A stretch of DNA of 64,000 nucleotides from Coriaria nepalensis (Eukaryota; Streptophyta; Magnoliopsida; Cucurbitales; Coriariaceae): assembly GCA_027186245.1 (NCBI GenBank), contig CP114493.1, positions 6,827,501-6,891,500 on the forward strand, given 5' to 3'. A model generated the notes under the pieces. That model saw nothing but the letters and a program-made list of their open reading frames with translations, did not search any database and was not told where the DNA came from. Both the position numbers and the translations under genes were made by a program. This document shows, piece by piece, positions 23,163 through 33,963 of this stretch. The stretch's first letter is position 1, and each line of letters starts with the position of its first letter.

Positions 23163-26100
23163 TCAGTATCCAGATCCCACGATGGATGACTGGTCCTCAG
23201 TGTTGATGGCTGCTTCGGAATCTGGTTTATTGAGCATGCCGTCTTCTCTTACTGGGAGTTTTATCTTAGGTGAAAGTCTCTTTGCTTGCTCTGTCGTGTA
23301 GATGAATATCTTCCTCACCATGCTGCAGAACTCACTACACATACAACAGTTTACAGAATCGGAGATACAACTCCAAGTAAGAACCAGAGAAATGAGATAA
23401 AGAGAGAGAGAGAGAGAGAGCAGAAAATTATAGCTAGGGACTAGGTTAAGTGAACTTACTTCCATGGGTCATCCCCAACCAACATCATGTCATCCTCATC
23501 ATCAGTATAGACAACCTGCCATTTCTTTGTAGTTCCACAGAGCTCACCCTCAATGTCAAACATCTCCTCCAGCTTCCACAGCAGATCTTCGTAGCGATCA
23601 AACCTGGTCAAATCTACAGCCCTTCCCACGGCAATCCCTTCCATGTGAACCTGAAATAGATATATCTATATATTTTTAGAAAACAAGAATTATGATGCTT
23701 TAAAAGAAAAATGCTCCCCATTAGACAATTACACTTTGTACCAATGAAGCCTTATCAAATTCTCAAAACTAAAAGGAGATTAAACAAATCCAATAGGAAT
23801 TAACAATATTGTGAAGTACTACAGCTTCAAGCAAATAAAATATGCTAGTATGAGTGTAACGTTTCTAGAAATCGTAGTTACCCTTCTCCATATAAAAATT
23901 GCCACTTAGATCTCTTAGGGAAAAATGCCCAAACAAAAGGTCAAACATCAAGATCAAAATGACTACGAAGAAATGCCTTAATGAAAATGAGGGGGGTTGA
24001 AAGCAAAGATATTTTTGACTACCTTTGTGCAGCTACGAATTTGCCTACTTTGAGACTCCTGAGGAGATCTCAAGCTTGATTTCTCAGCATCACAGCTAAC
24101 TGAGGGAATATCACATCGGTTGACATTTGATGGTTCAGAATGCTGATCTAATTCAGTCTCTAAAGATAGAATCAGTTGATCATCTCCCACATTTCTAGAC
24201 ACTGTAATTGGTGAAGTCCCCTCTGCATTAGAGCTTCCAAGCAGCTGGATCCCAAACAACCTGCAGCCACTGCCAGGGCACTGTTTCCTTTCACCAGATT
24301 CTTTGTTTGCGACAGGGGAAAAAGAATCTGTTACAGTTTCCACCCGATTAGGCCAATAAGAATTGTTGGAAACCATTGAAAAAGAGCCATTCCCATTAAA
24401 TCCGAGGGTGTTTGTTGTTGTGGCAGATAATGGATAAAAGTCTTTTCCACGTTGCAAGTCAGAGTATGAAAAGACAGGAGATTCTGTGGTTTTCCATCCA
24501 CCTGATCCACAAGGACAAGACAATTCAACCAAAAGAAACTTAAAATCACAGTTCAGAATTTATTTTACAGAGAGCTATCATACTGAGAACGGGTATATCT
24601 TGTGGTGGCATAGGTAAAATGGTTGGCCGTGAACGCTTGCTCCTTTGAGTAGGTTGGGAGACTGGAGGATTAGTTCCAACAAGTGTCTCCAATTCCCAAG
24701 GCGAAACTCTATCTGGCCGTAAAATAGATGAAGGTTCATCCCATTGAACCTACACATGCATCAATTCAATTTGAGATATTAAACTACAACAGCTATTGAG
24801 TTGCATAAATACAGAAATAGATATCTACCAAAAGCATTCAAATTTCTGCGCGCAATATAAGATTTCAAATCATGATTACAATTTCGATGGAATGGTTCTG
24901 AAAAAATGATGTATTAAGATACTAGGAATTCACATGAATTCTATAAGACATAATTATGCCTCTTTCAATTAAACAGGAAGTTCGGTATAAACAGCCGTGA
25001 TATTTTTATATGATGAAACCTACTAGAATCTAGATAAGACAATTTCAACCTTTAATGATCTCCACTCGGAATCAGCCCATCCAGATGAGGGATTATCTCC
25101 AACACCAACAATGGTACCACTGAACCTGCATTTCAATAGGAGAATGTTATCAAGGTTTCGAAGCTCCCAAATATTTAAAAATTAAAAAAAAAAAAAAATT
25201 GAGACAATTAAAACTTCATACCTTCTTTCAGGAACTTCCTCGGCCTCGAATCTCATCTTGAACCTCATTCCGACAGAGAGTTTATGATTTCGAGCTTCAA
25301 GGTATTTGTTTAGACTTACAATGAACTCAGACCTACTTGTTCTGTCATACAAAGGGATGGGTAAGGAATTAGTTTGAGGGAAAAAAAAACATGTGCACAA
25401 AACACTAAAGCTATAAGATTGCTTCTCAAAATCAGTCAAAGGAGACTAGCTTACTGTGTAACACACACACAAACACACAGAGAGGACTCTTTGAAGTAAA
25501 AAGGAGGGGATGTGGCATATGAAGTACATTAAATTCTAAGCAAAACTATGCATAGGACCTAAACTATATATAAACACTCTTGTAATGGATAAAGATACAA
25601 ATTGAGCAGAGGCAACACCTTGGCTTGTAAAATACAGAAAAGAATGTTCCCGCTGAAATGGCATGAGATGCAGTAGCCAGAACCCCAAGATGCATACTGT
25701 GACTTGATATTACAGAAGAGGGCATATTGTTAAGTTGTCGCATGAGTCGCCTCACCCCAACACGGAGCTCTCCATTCTCACCTCTGGATAAATTATAAGA
25801 AGATGAATAACTTTTATTCTTTGAAAAAAGATGAAGGAATGATAAAATAGTTGTGTTTCCATGTTATACAGTAGATGTACCTTAGAAATATAAAAGCATC
25901 GCCAGCTACCAATTTTTTGGAACTAACAAAGACACTCCATCCTGTTGTTAGTAAATGGCGCCTAGGTTGGCCTGCAATTCATTTCACAAAGATCAAGCTT
26001 GGTCACATTTATTTCACACTGCCCATACACAAATAAACTTTCCAAAGAAAGAAAATTGCATGTCCCCAAAACACCACAGGAAAAAAGTGGCCAATTAGTT

Positions 26101-27714
26101 AGACTTCAAAGCTGATATGGTACAGAAGAGAATATAAAGCAAATGTCACTGCTATTCAAAGACAATTACGGAAAATCTCTAGGCTTTTGAGACAGCAGTT
26201 CAGCATCACAAAAAAGAAAAAATAAAATCTGTCTACCTCGAAAAATGTGCCGAAAATGCCATTCAGTTTTATGCAAATCAGTTGCAACCAATTCTTGCCA
26301 TGGTGGCTGCTGAGACATATCCTAAATATTAAGCAGAGGTCACTATACAAGATGCAAAGAAAAGAATGAAAAGGAAGATTGTCACCAACTCATAAAAACA
26401 AAATGCTCTTACCAATGGTGGCAGACAATCATCTGCATGCCTCCGAAGGACAGAGAAGCCTCCATGGGTGCTAGTGTCGGAAGCCGTAAGTGTCTTGCAA
26501 AATGAATGGACATTGCACCTTGGAGGCTCAGGGAGAGGTGGATCTGGGCTTGTTACTTCACCTTGCTGATACAGTGGAATAAATAAATAAATAAAATATT
26601 CGAACTGTACTAGAGAGCTCCTAGTATGAGAAAGGAAATAGAGCTCACATCTACAGGAAGGAGAGTTATCTGTGCGTAGACTTCATCTGTTTCAGGTTCG
26701 GCCTATGGTGAGAGTTGAATAAGGTGTGTAAGTCAGTTTCTGATATGTACTAAGAAATGGAGAAATGAGGACCATATTGGAAAGTAAAACAATTTTAAAA
26801 GCTCACCCGAAGCTGGACATTAACAACTGTACAAAGTATTTTTGATGGAAGATTAAATGATGGCATCTTTTGATCTGACCCTTGATGCATTGATGCTTCC
26901 AGCTATTAAATAGACAATAGTGAAATATTAACCAAAAATCAATGAAATCCACAAATGCACAAAAACTCATACAACACAAATCTTTTAGAAAACAAATGAA
27001 CAGATTATTCCTAAATCCCGAGGTTTCATGCTGCATTCAGATCCAAATCATTCAACTCAACTTCTTCTTTAAGACTACTAGAAGTTTTGTTTTCAGTCGG
27101 TACATCAATCCGTCAAATTTAAAAGACAAACCATTTACTATAAACTTCAAGATACCTGTTCCATGTGACCCTGCGGAAAGTAATATACCCTCTCCCCTTG
27201 ACGAGGAAGGGTAACAAGTGGTCCTGCACAGGCATGCCATAATTCCTTGTACAACTCATCATTAGAAGATTCTGCATAAAGACAGAAAATAGAGGGATAA
27301 AATTCCCAAGGGAAGCCCAATATTCAACCACCAATAAAGACAACTATGAGATCCTTTAGATGCCAAAATGAAAATTCAAGAAGGTTTACAAATGAAAGAC
27401 CATCACTCCACCATGTCCAAGCAGGAAAATCTACAAGAAATAGGTTTTCCTAGAGCATAAGTTCAGTTGCTATTTATACCCCTACCCAAGTCGGTCATGG
27501 TAATGTCAAAAGAAAAAAATATGGGAAACATATTAAAGGTATTAAAGGCAATAACCCAGCCCTCAAGATGAGGTCGAGTATCGCATATTTAACAATATGG
27601 GTAAGCAAGTCAAATCAATTTCCAGTGCAAATAACACTAAACAAGTGAAGTAGCATCATCTTAACCTGTATTAGTCCCGCTAGAAGAATGATGTTGACCT
27701 GCTGCAAACGCCAT
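23163..27714 (-). CDS. ARF1: auxin response factor ARF1
   Basis: Nuclear transcription factor that binds auxin response elements and is regulated by Aux/IAA partners. Exons: 27666-27714, 27156-27271, 26807-26902, 26649-26702, 26413-26565, 26237-26321, 25881-25971, 25619-25783, 25222-25341, 25050-25125, 24584-24749, 24023-24501, 23460-23650, 23163-23334; 670 aa (Arabidopsis ARF1 is about 665). The N-terminal region has [20 protein letters not shown]. The B3 DNA-binding domain (about 122-225) has [20 protein letters not shown] and [17 protein letters not shown]. The Auxin_resp domain follows (about 250-335), with FSGTIVG and VQWDEPSS. The middle region is Ser/Pro-rich without a Gln-rich activator, so it is a repressor type. 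The C-terminal PB1 domain (about 551-640) has GRAVDLTR and the acidic [16 protein letters not shown]. The PB1 and RSCTKVHM sequence fit ARF1 better than ARF2 or ARF9. Confidence 0.96.
23401..23420 (+). repeat. (AG)10 microsatellite in ARF1 last intron
   Basis: Ten AG units lie in the intron between the last two ARF1 coding exons, close to the donor side. Likely length-variable. Confidence 0.9.
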
Positions 27715-28054
27715 AAGAAGTCACAGATCTTCAGATAGCACTTGGGTTGATAATCTATTGAACCCTGCAATAAAAAAGATAGGTTAATATATGAGACAAT
27801 CCAGGCTTTCAATTAATTGCCTCACCAACTTAATCTAACCCATACTTCAGAACACATTTCTTATCAAATGACTATTATTTAAAACACATTAATTATCCCC
27901 TATAAAATTAGAGCGATGGCTTGTAATTAATAGTCATTATTTCTAGCTCATCCAGTCCCTACTAGTGAACTTTCAGTGCAGAATCAGTGGCTTTTCTACA
28001 AATAATATTAGCATACGGCGGTTACTGGAAGAAGAACATACTACTTAAAATGAT

Positions 28055-28342
28055 AAAAGACCAGAATCAAATACATTGATGACGCCTTTGGTTCAATACA
28101 ATTTACATCATTTGCAAGAAAAATGCGATCTAGTACCCATATATATAGAAATGGGGTAAAAATCAACGGGCCCATTTGATAGTAGATAAAATGGGAAAAA
28201 AAGACTAGAATCAAATACATTGATGACGCCTTTGGTTCAATACAATTTACATCATTTGCAAGAAAAATGCGACCCAGTACCCATATATATAGAAATGGGG
28301 AAAAATCAACAGGCCCATTTGATAGTAGATAAAATGGGAAAA
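28055..28342. repeat. 144-bp tandem duplication in ARF1 leader intron
   Basis: Copy 1 at 28055-28198 and copy 2 at 28199-28342 share nearly every base, for example AATCAAATACATTGATGACG at both ends. They differ at a few sites (GATCTAG vs GACCCAG, one deleted T after ATGGGG). The high similarity points to a recent event. Confidence 0.9.
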
Positions 28343-28747
28343 AAAGAGACAAAATATAAAAATTCGCGTTTGGAATTTCGATATTATCTGGATCCGGAAA
28401 AAATAACATTCTCACAACTAAATCAGATCACTCGAGTACATTTTCCCAATTCAAGAAAGCCGTACAAAAATGAACAAATCCCAAAATAATTATCGTCTCT
28501 GACTCAACTCATAAAGTGTCCAAACGTCGATCTAAACTCTTAACACATATCCAACAATTCATTCCGAGAAAATCTCCACAGGTGGAAAATAAGACAAAAC
28601 CGAGGCAAAATCAGAAATGGGAAACGAAAAGCGAAGGAGGTAAAAAAAAAAAAGGCCTAACAACCAATCGAGCTAAGTTCAAGTACGGACCTTACAGTTC
28701 TTCTGCTCCTCCCGGTCCAACGAGTCAAAAGCGAGGGTGTGAGAAGC

Positions 28748-28785
28748 GAAGAAGAAGAAGAAGAAGAAGAAGAAGAAGAAGAAGA
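28748..28785 (+). repeat. (GAA)n microsatellite in ARF1 leader
   Basis: About twelve GAA units (TTC on the ARF1 sense strand) lie in the presumed first non-coding exon. CT-rich leaders of this kind are common in plants. Confidence 0.85.
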
Positions 28786-28860
28786 TAGCAGGATCGATGT
28801 TAAGGTCGTGTTTGGTCGAAGCCGACAAGACTCGCTTTCTCTCTCCCCTCTCTCTCTCTC

Positions 28861-30356
28861 ACCGTGTCCTTTGGGTTTTTTTTTTTTTTTTTAATTGTTG
28901 ATTATTAATATTTTATCCTTTTATAGATTTGTCTGCTCCGAGGCATGTTTAACATTGCCCAAAAAGAAAGGAAAAAACAAAAAAAAAAACTTTTGGGAGA
29001 GAGGAAAAACATGTCAATTTTTTATTTTATTTTATTTTTTCATATTTTTCTAGTTTATTTTTATTTTCTAAATTTCTTTTCTTTTATCTAAGTATATAAT
29101 TTTTAATGGTGAAACTTTATAAATTAACAAACGATTATTTAAAATTTTTATTAATTATAATAAATATTTAATTTTGAATTTAATTATAATAAATTCTAGT
29201 TTCGTTAAAATTTTATAAAATAATTATAATATATATCATATAATTCATTAATTAAATTCTAAAACTAATAAAATTTTAAATTTTTATTTAAATTTTTATC
29301 TAATTTAATTTAAATTTGATTTTTCAAATTATTTTTGTTTTTAAATTTCTTCTCCGTTTATTGTTGTTACCACCACTCTCTTTATTATTGCTACCGTCAA
29401 AATAAATTTTTTACAATTTTTAAGAGATAAAGAAAAAATATTTAATATTTAATATTTAATATTTTAATATCAATAATAAAAATTGGTAATAATAGTGGAT
29501 TGTCAATATATAAATTTAAAAAATTTTATATTTTGATATTTAAGAATTAGAGAAAGAAAGTGAGAAAAAAAAATAAAAAATTTAATATTTTTACTCGGCA
29601 TTAGATGTTGATAGTATCAGTGATAGAGGAGAAGGACGGTGGAAATTAAAAAGAAATAATAAAAATATATATAAAGTGGGTCAGCAAATTTAAATTTAAA
29701 TTAAATAAGATAAAAATATAAATAAATTTTTTAATTTAATAATTTTAAAAATATAAAAATTTTACGTATTTATAATAATTTATGTTAAGTTTTGAGCATT
29801 TATCATAATTTTTTAAATTTTTTAATCATATTATTATATAGTTGCAGCACATTCTACTGTTACATTTTTTATACATTATCCAAACGTTTACATCTGAACA
29901 ACTTTTTTATTCTACATTTTTATACGATAACTACTATATGATATGTTAAAGAATATAATATTTAAGATAATTTTTACTCAATTATAATACTAAGTCTTAT
30001 TCAATCCAAAACCTATACATATTAAATCCAAATTCTAATAAATCACCCTTAGCGTATCTTTCTTGATGCCACAACCAGATGCCAGCCATTATTCTACTCC
30101 AAGTAGTTATTTAAAATTAATTAATATATCTTGTTCGTTAATGCAAACCAACTATTACAAAGACCAAAGTTTGATCAAGTGTCCCTTGTAACATAATCAA
30201 AGGTTGCATAGCATATTAATAGAAATATGTTCATGAAATTAATTTGTATAAATTAAATCGAACGAGTATGATATGAAAGAGTCAATAAAATGAATAGCAG
30301 CACAGTTTGATCTTTGGATGGTCAAATTTTGTGACCGTGAAATTAGATATATTGGT
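28861..30356. other. AT-rich intergenic DNA
   Basis: Long stretches of A/T-rich sequence with no exon or clear transposon protein. Poly-T at 28878-28893 and many ATTTAAAT-like runs. Nothing further is recognised. Confidence 0.55.
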
Positions 30357-30486
30357 TGTTAGTTTATGTTTATAGTATATTTTATTTTGATTATATATAT
30401 ATATTTTATATGTATTATTAGTTTATATATATAGACATCTTTTATATATTATAAATGTGATTTAATATATAATATTATGTTTAACA
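30357..30486 (+). repeat. 5' LTR of copia element
   Basis: Starts TGTTAG and ends TTAACA, 130 bp. It aligns throughout with the 3' LTR at 33019-33144, both sharing GTGATTTAATATATAATATT near the end. Several substitutions between the two indicate an old insertion. Confidence 0.85.
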
Positions 30487-33018
30487 TGTTATTCTAAATC
30501 ACCTTAAAAAAAAATTTCCCGCACCTTAGTTTTCTTTTCGGCCTGTTAGTGTTCTTCAGCGATTATTTCGTTCTGTCCTTTTCGGCTCTCTCTCTTCCGC
30601 TCATAATTTTTCAGCAAGTTCATATACCGCTAGAAACCTCGGAAGACGACCGTACTAGAGTCGTTGTACACCACCTCATAGGAGTTTTCACGCTTCCTCA
30701 CACCCATTACCGCCTCACCGCAAGCCACCACGGTAGTTCATTCACTATGATCAAAGTTTTGACCAGAGTTGACCATTGCCTTTGCCCATCATTTCCCATT
30801 GACTTTGACCAATGTTGACCATTTACTTGGATCAGAGTTGATCAGGTGCTCTCTTCTCCATTTTTTCGTCCTGATTCTATATTTGCGGTATGTTTTTGCA
30901 TTTGAGTATTTTAGATGGCATAAAATGAGATTATTCATAATGTTCATACTATATTGGATGATACAAATTATATAGTATGGTCTCAATCTATGTGAAGCTT
31001 TCTTAAAAGCCGCAACCGTTGGATGTATGTGAGTGGTAAAAAAGCCAGTTGTAAGAGCTTATGAATCAAATGAGACTTTAACCACTCGTTTTATTGATTG
31101 GGATAGCAAGTATCATCAAATGATTACATGGTTCCATAACACTACTATCCCATCTATTTCTACGCTTTTTGGCAGCTTTGATGAAGCAAATGGTGCTTGG
31201 GATATGCTTGCCTCTCGATATTCTTCTTTGGGATGGTGCTCATGAGTATCAACTTCTGTTTGAGTTTTTTCACCTGAGGTAGGAACCTAGTCAGAGTATA
31301 AATAATTTTCTTGCTCACATGTAATTCTTGTAGAATTAGATTGATGTTTTTAATTCTATTTGGAAGGATCCTACTGATGCTGAGATGTTACGTAGAGATC
31401 AACATTGCCTTCACCAATTTTTGATGGCACTGCATGATGATTTTGAGCCTGTCTGTGTGCAACTTTTATATCGTTCTCCTCTTCCCACTTTGGACATTGC
31501 CATATTTGAACTTGTCTGTCCCAAGACTAGATCACAGACTATGCGCCCTTAGTCGAGTCATACAGTGTTGGTTGCATCATCTTCAAGTTCTTCGTCATTT
31601 CAGTGAGAGCATTATGACATGTTAGATACTTCTCGACTCCCTCCTAAGTTTCAAGATAACAATTACTATCGTTATTGTCAATATCGATGGTATACTATTG
31701 ACAAGTGTTGGCGTAAAAGGAAGATCTAATGCACCAACAGTAGCTGTTGCTCATACTAAGCGTAGTTTATCTCTAGCTGCATCATCTCTAGCTATTCTCT
31801 CTTCAAATGCTTCCTCTGGCCATACATCAGGATCGAGTGTCACTTTATTTATAGCTAACTTCGAGGCAATAGTCAACCAAGCTGTCTTATGTCGTTCTGG
31901 TAATGCATATTCCTCTGTCCTCTCAATCTTGCCAGGTATATCTTCTCCTTGGTTTTCTTACTCTGCTTGTTGCAATCACATGACACCTCACCCTACTTTC
32001 TTGACCACATCTGTACATTCACATCATTCCTCATTAATTCACATAGCTGATGAATCCACTATGAATGTTAAAAATATAAGCACCATTAGTACCATTCTCT
32101 TTCTTTTTCCAAATTTGTTCACGTGCTTGAATTATCTTTCAATCTACTCTTTGTTGGCCAAATATGTGAACTTAGATATAGACTTGTTGTTTACTTTTCT
32201 GGTGTGCATGTGCAGGATCCTCACACAAACCAGACCCTTGGAACCGAGTGTAGAGTTGGGCGCATGTACTATTGTCGACACTCCGACTGAGCTTAATACT
32301 CGTCTCACTCTTGATGATGGCGAGCCCCTTCGTGATTTTACCTTATATCGACATTTAGTTGGTAGTTTTGTCTATCTCACTGTCACTTGGCCTGATATCT
32401 CATATGATATTCATCAGGTGAGTTAGTTTATGGCTGCTCCTCGCTCCACTCATTTCTCAGTTGTACTCCACTACCTGAAGGGAACTTTATTCCATGGGCT
32501 TTACTTCTCCTCTCAGTATTCTCTTCAGTTGCATGCCTATACTGATGTAGATTGAGTGGCTGATCCGACAAATCGTCGCTCTATTACTGGTTATTGTTTT
32601 ATACTTGATACTTCACTCATCTCTTAGCGAAGTAAGAAATAAACTGTGGTTGTTTGTTTTAGCACCAAGGCAGAATGTCGTGCTCTTACTGACGCTACCT
32701 CAAAGCTTATTTGGTTGCGATGACTGTTACATGATATGAGTGTCTCTGTATCCTTTACTACTCTTGTATTCCGTGACAACAAAAGTGCTATTTAGATTGC
32801 TTATAATGATATTTTTCATGAACGAACCAAACATATTGAGATTGATTATCATTTTGTCCATCATCATCTTCTTCAGGGCTCACTACAACTTCATTCTGTC
32901 ATGACTCGTGATCAGCTCGCGGATATTTTCACAAAGTCACATCCTCTAGGGCGTTTTCGTGATCTTGTATCTAAACTTAAGTTGATCTCTTGTACTCCAC
33001 CTTGAGTTTGAGGGAGAC

Positions 33019-33144
33019 TGTTAGATTATATTTATAGTGTATCCGACATCGGTTATATATATTTTACATGTACTATTAGTCTATATATATAGGCATTCTC
33101 TGTATATCATAAGTGTGATTTAATATATAATATTATGTTTTACA
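33019..33144 (+). repeat. 3' LTR of copia element
   Basis: Starts TGTTAG right after the purine tract and ends TTTTACA, 126 bp. It is the partner of the LTR at 30357-30486. Confidence 0.85.
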
Positions 33145-33856
33145 TCAGTAATTGATATTTATCATATATAAGAAGAATATTGTAATAACAGTCGAAAAGG
33201 GAAAATAATTAAATAATATAAAAAATTAGGAGGTATATAAATACATTTTTTAAATACATTTTTAGACATGATTAATAAATTAGGAGGTATATCATTTGTT
33301 CGTCGATGTAAAAAAATTGATTAGAGAATGAGTAATATTTCATTTATAAAAAATTATAAATTAATTTTTTAAATTTAAGATATTTACTTAAATTATTTGA
33401 TAATTTAAAATCTTGCTTTTAAAATAAATTTATAAAAATTTATAAAGTTAACTTCTTAAATATAAGAAATTTAAATTAAATTATTTGATAATTTAAAGTA
33501 TTGGGATTAAAATTTATTTTGAGATTTTATGTTTAAAGTTTGTATAAACTACTTTTTAGGACCGATTATAAATTAATTTAAAAATAATGAATGTTAGGAT
33601 ATCGACCGTTAAAATATTTCAAAATAATCTAAATAAATTTAGGAATGATCTAATAAAAAAAAAGGTTTAAATTAATTAAATAAATATAAATTTATTTACA
33701 TGCACTGTATAAATGATTGGGCCGTCGTAATTTCCAAACTGTAATTTAAATTTTTGTTCAGTAATCTTTAAACGCCCGTTTAATCATGTTCGTTGGCCCG
33801 GTTCATATATATATATAAATGAAAACAGAACGGTGAAGCGGGCATAGCTTGGGAAA
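33145..33856. other. AT-rich intergenic DNA and MAD1 promoter
   Basis: No gene is visible. The last 100 bp before 33857 are less AT-rich and probably hold the MAD1 core promoter, including TATATATATATAAATG near 33806. Confidence 0.45.
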
Positions 33857-33937
33857 ATGGCGCCCTTGCTTTCAAATTTGGCCAATCGCTCTACTCTTTC
33901 TCGAGCTCTCTCTAAGAGAGTTACAGGGAAACCCTAA
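33857..33937 (+). CDS. upstream ORF in the MAD1 leader (26 codons)
   Basis: ATG at 33857 in a strong context (AAAATGG) opens a 26-codon frame ending TAA at 33935-33937, 26 bp before the MAD1 ATG at 33964. The peptide is rich in Leu, Ser and Arg (MAPLLSNLANRSTLSRALSK). It matters only if transcription starts upstream of 33857, which the sequence does not show. It could dampen MAD1 translation. Confidence 0.4.
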   Translation: MAPLLSNLANRSTLSRALSKRVTGKP

Positions 33938-33963
33938 CTCCGATCGATCTGAGGTAGCGCGCG

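Larger units (their letters stand above)
27715..28860 (-). other. ARF1 5' leader with leader intron
   Basis: A non-coding exon ends upstream of the ATG: an acceptor TTGCAG lies before 27764 and a donor AAG|GTCCGT lies at 28691/28690. This suggests a leader intron of 27765-28690 and a first non-coding exon from 28691 to about 28800. The first exon would contain a TTC repeat and CT-rich DNA, typical of plant 5' leaders. The transcription start is not determined. Confidence 0.6.
30357..33144 (+). mobile_element. internally deleted Ty1/copia retrotransposon
   Basis: The element has a 5' LTR at 30357-30486, gag-like sequence around 30930-31620 (for example TRFIDWDSKYHQMITWF and SFDEANGAWDMLASRYSS), a trace of the protease region near 31980-32070, the end of reverse transcriptase and RNase H at about 32230-33000 (YLTVTWPDISYDIHQVS, then RSITGYCFILD and ADIFTKS in disrupted frames), a purine tract GAGGGAGAC just before the 3' LTR, and the 3' LTR at 33019-33144. 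Integrase and most of reverse transcriptase are missing, and stops and frameshifts are frequent, so it is inactive. No convincing target-site duplication or primer-binding site remains. Confidence 0.85.

Noticed and set aside
31033..32426. Plus-strand open frames in the copia region as host genes
   Set aside because: They encode gag, protease and RNase H remnants between two LTRs and are interrupted by stops.
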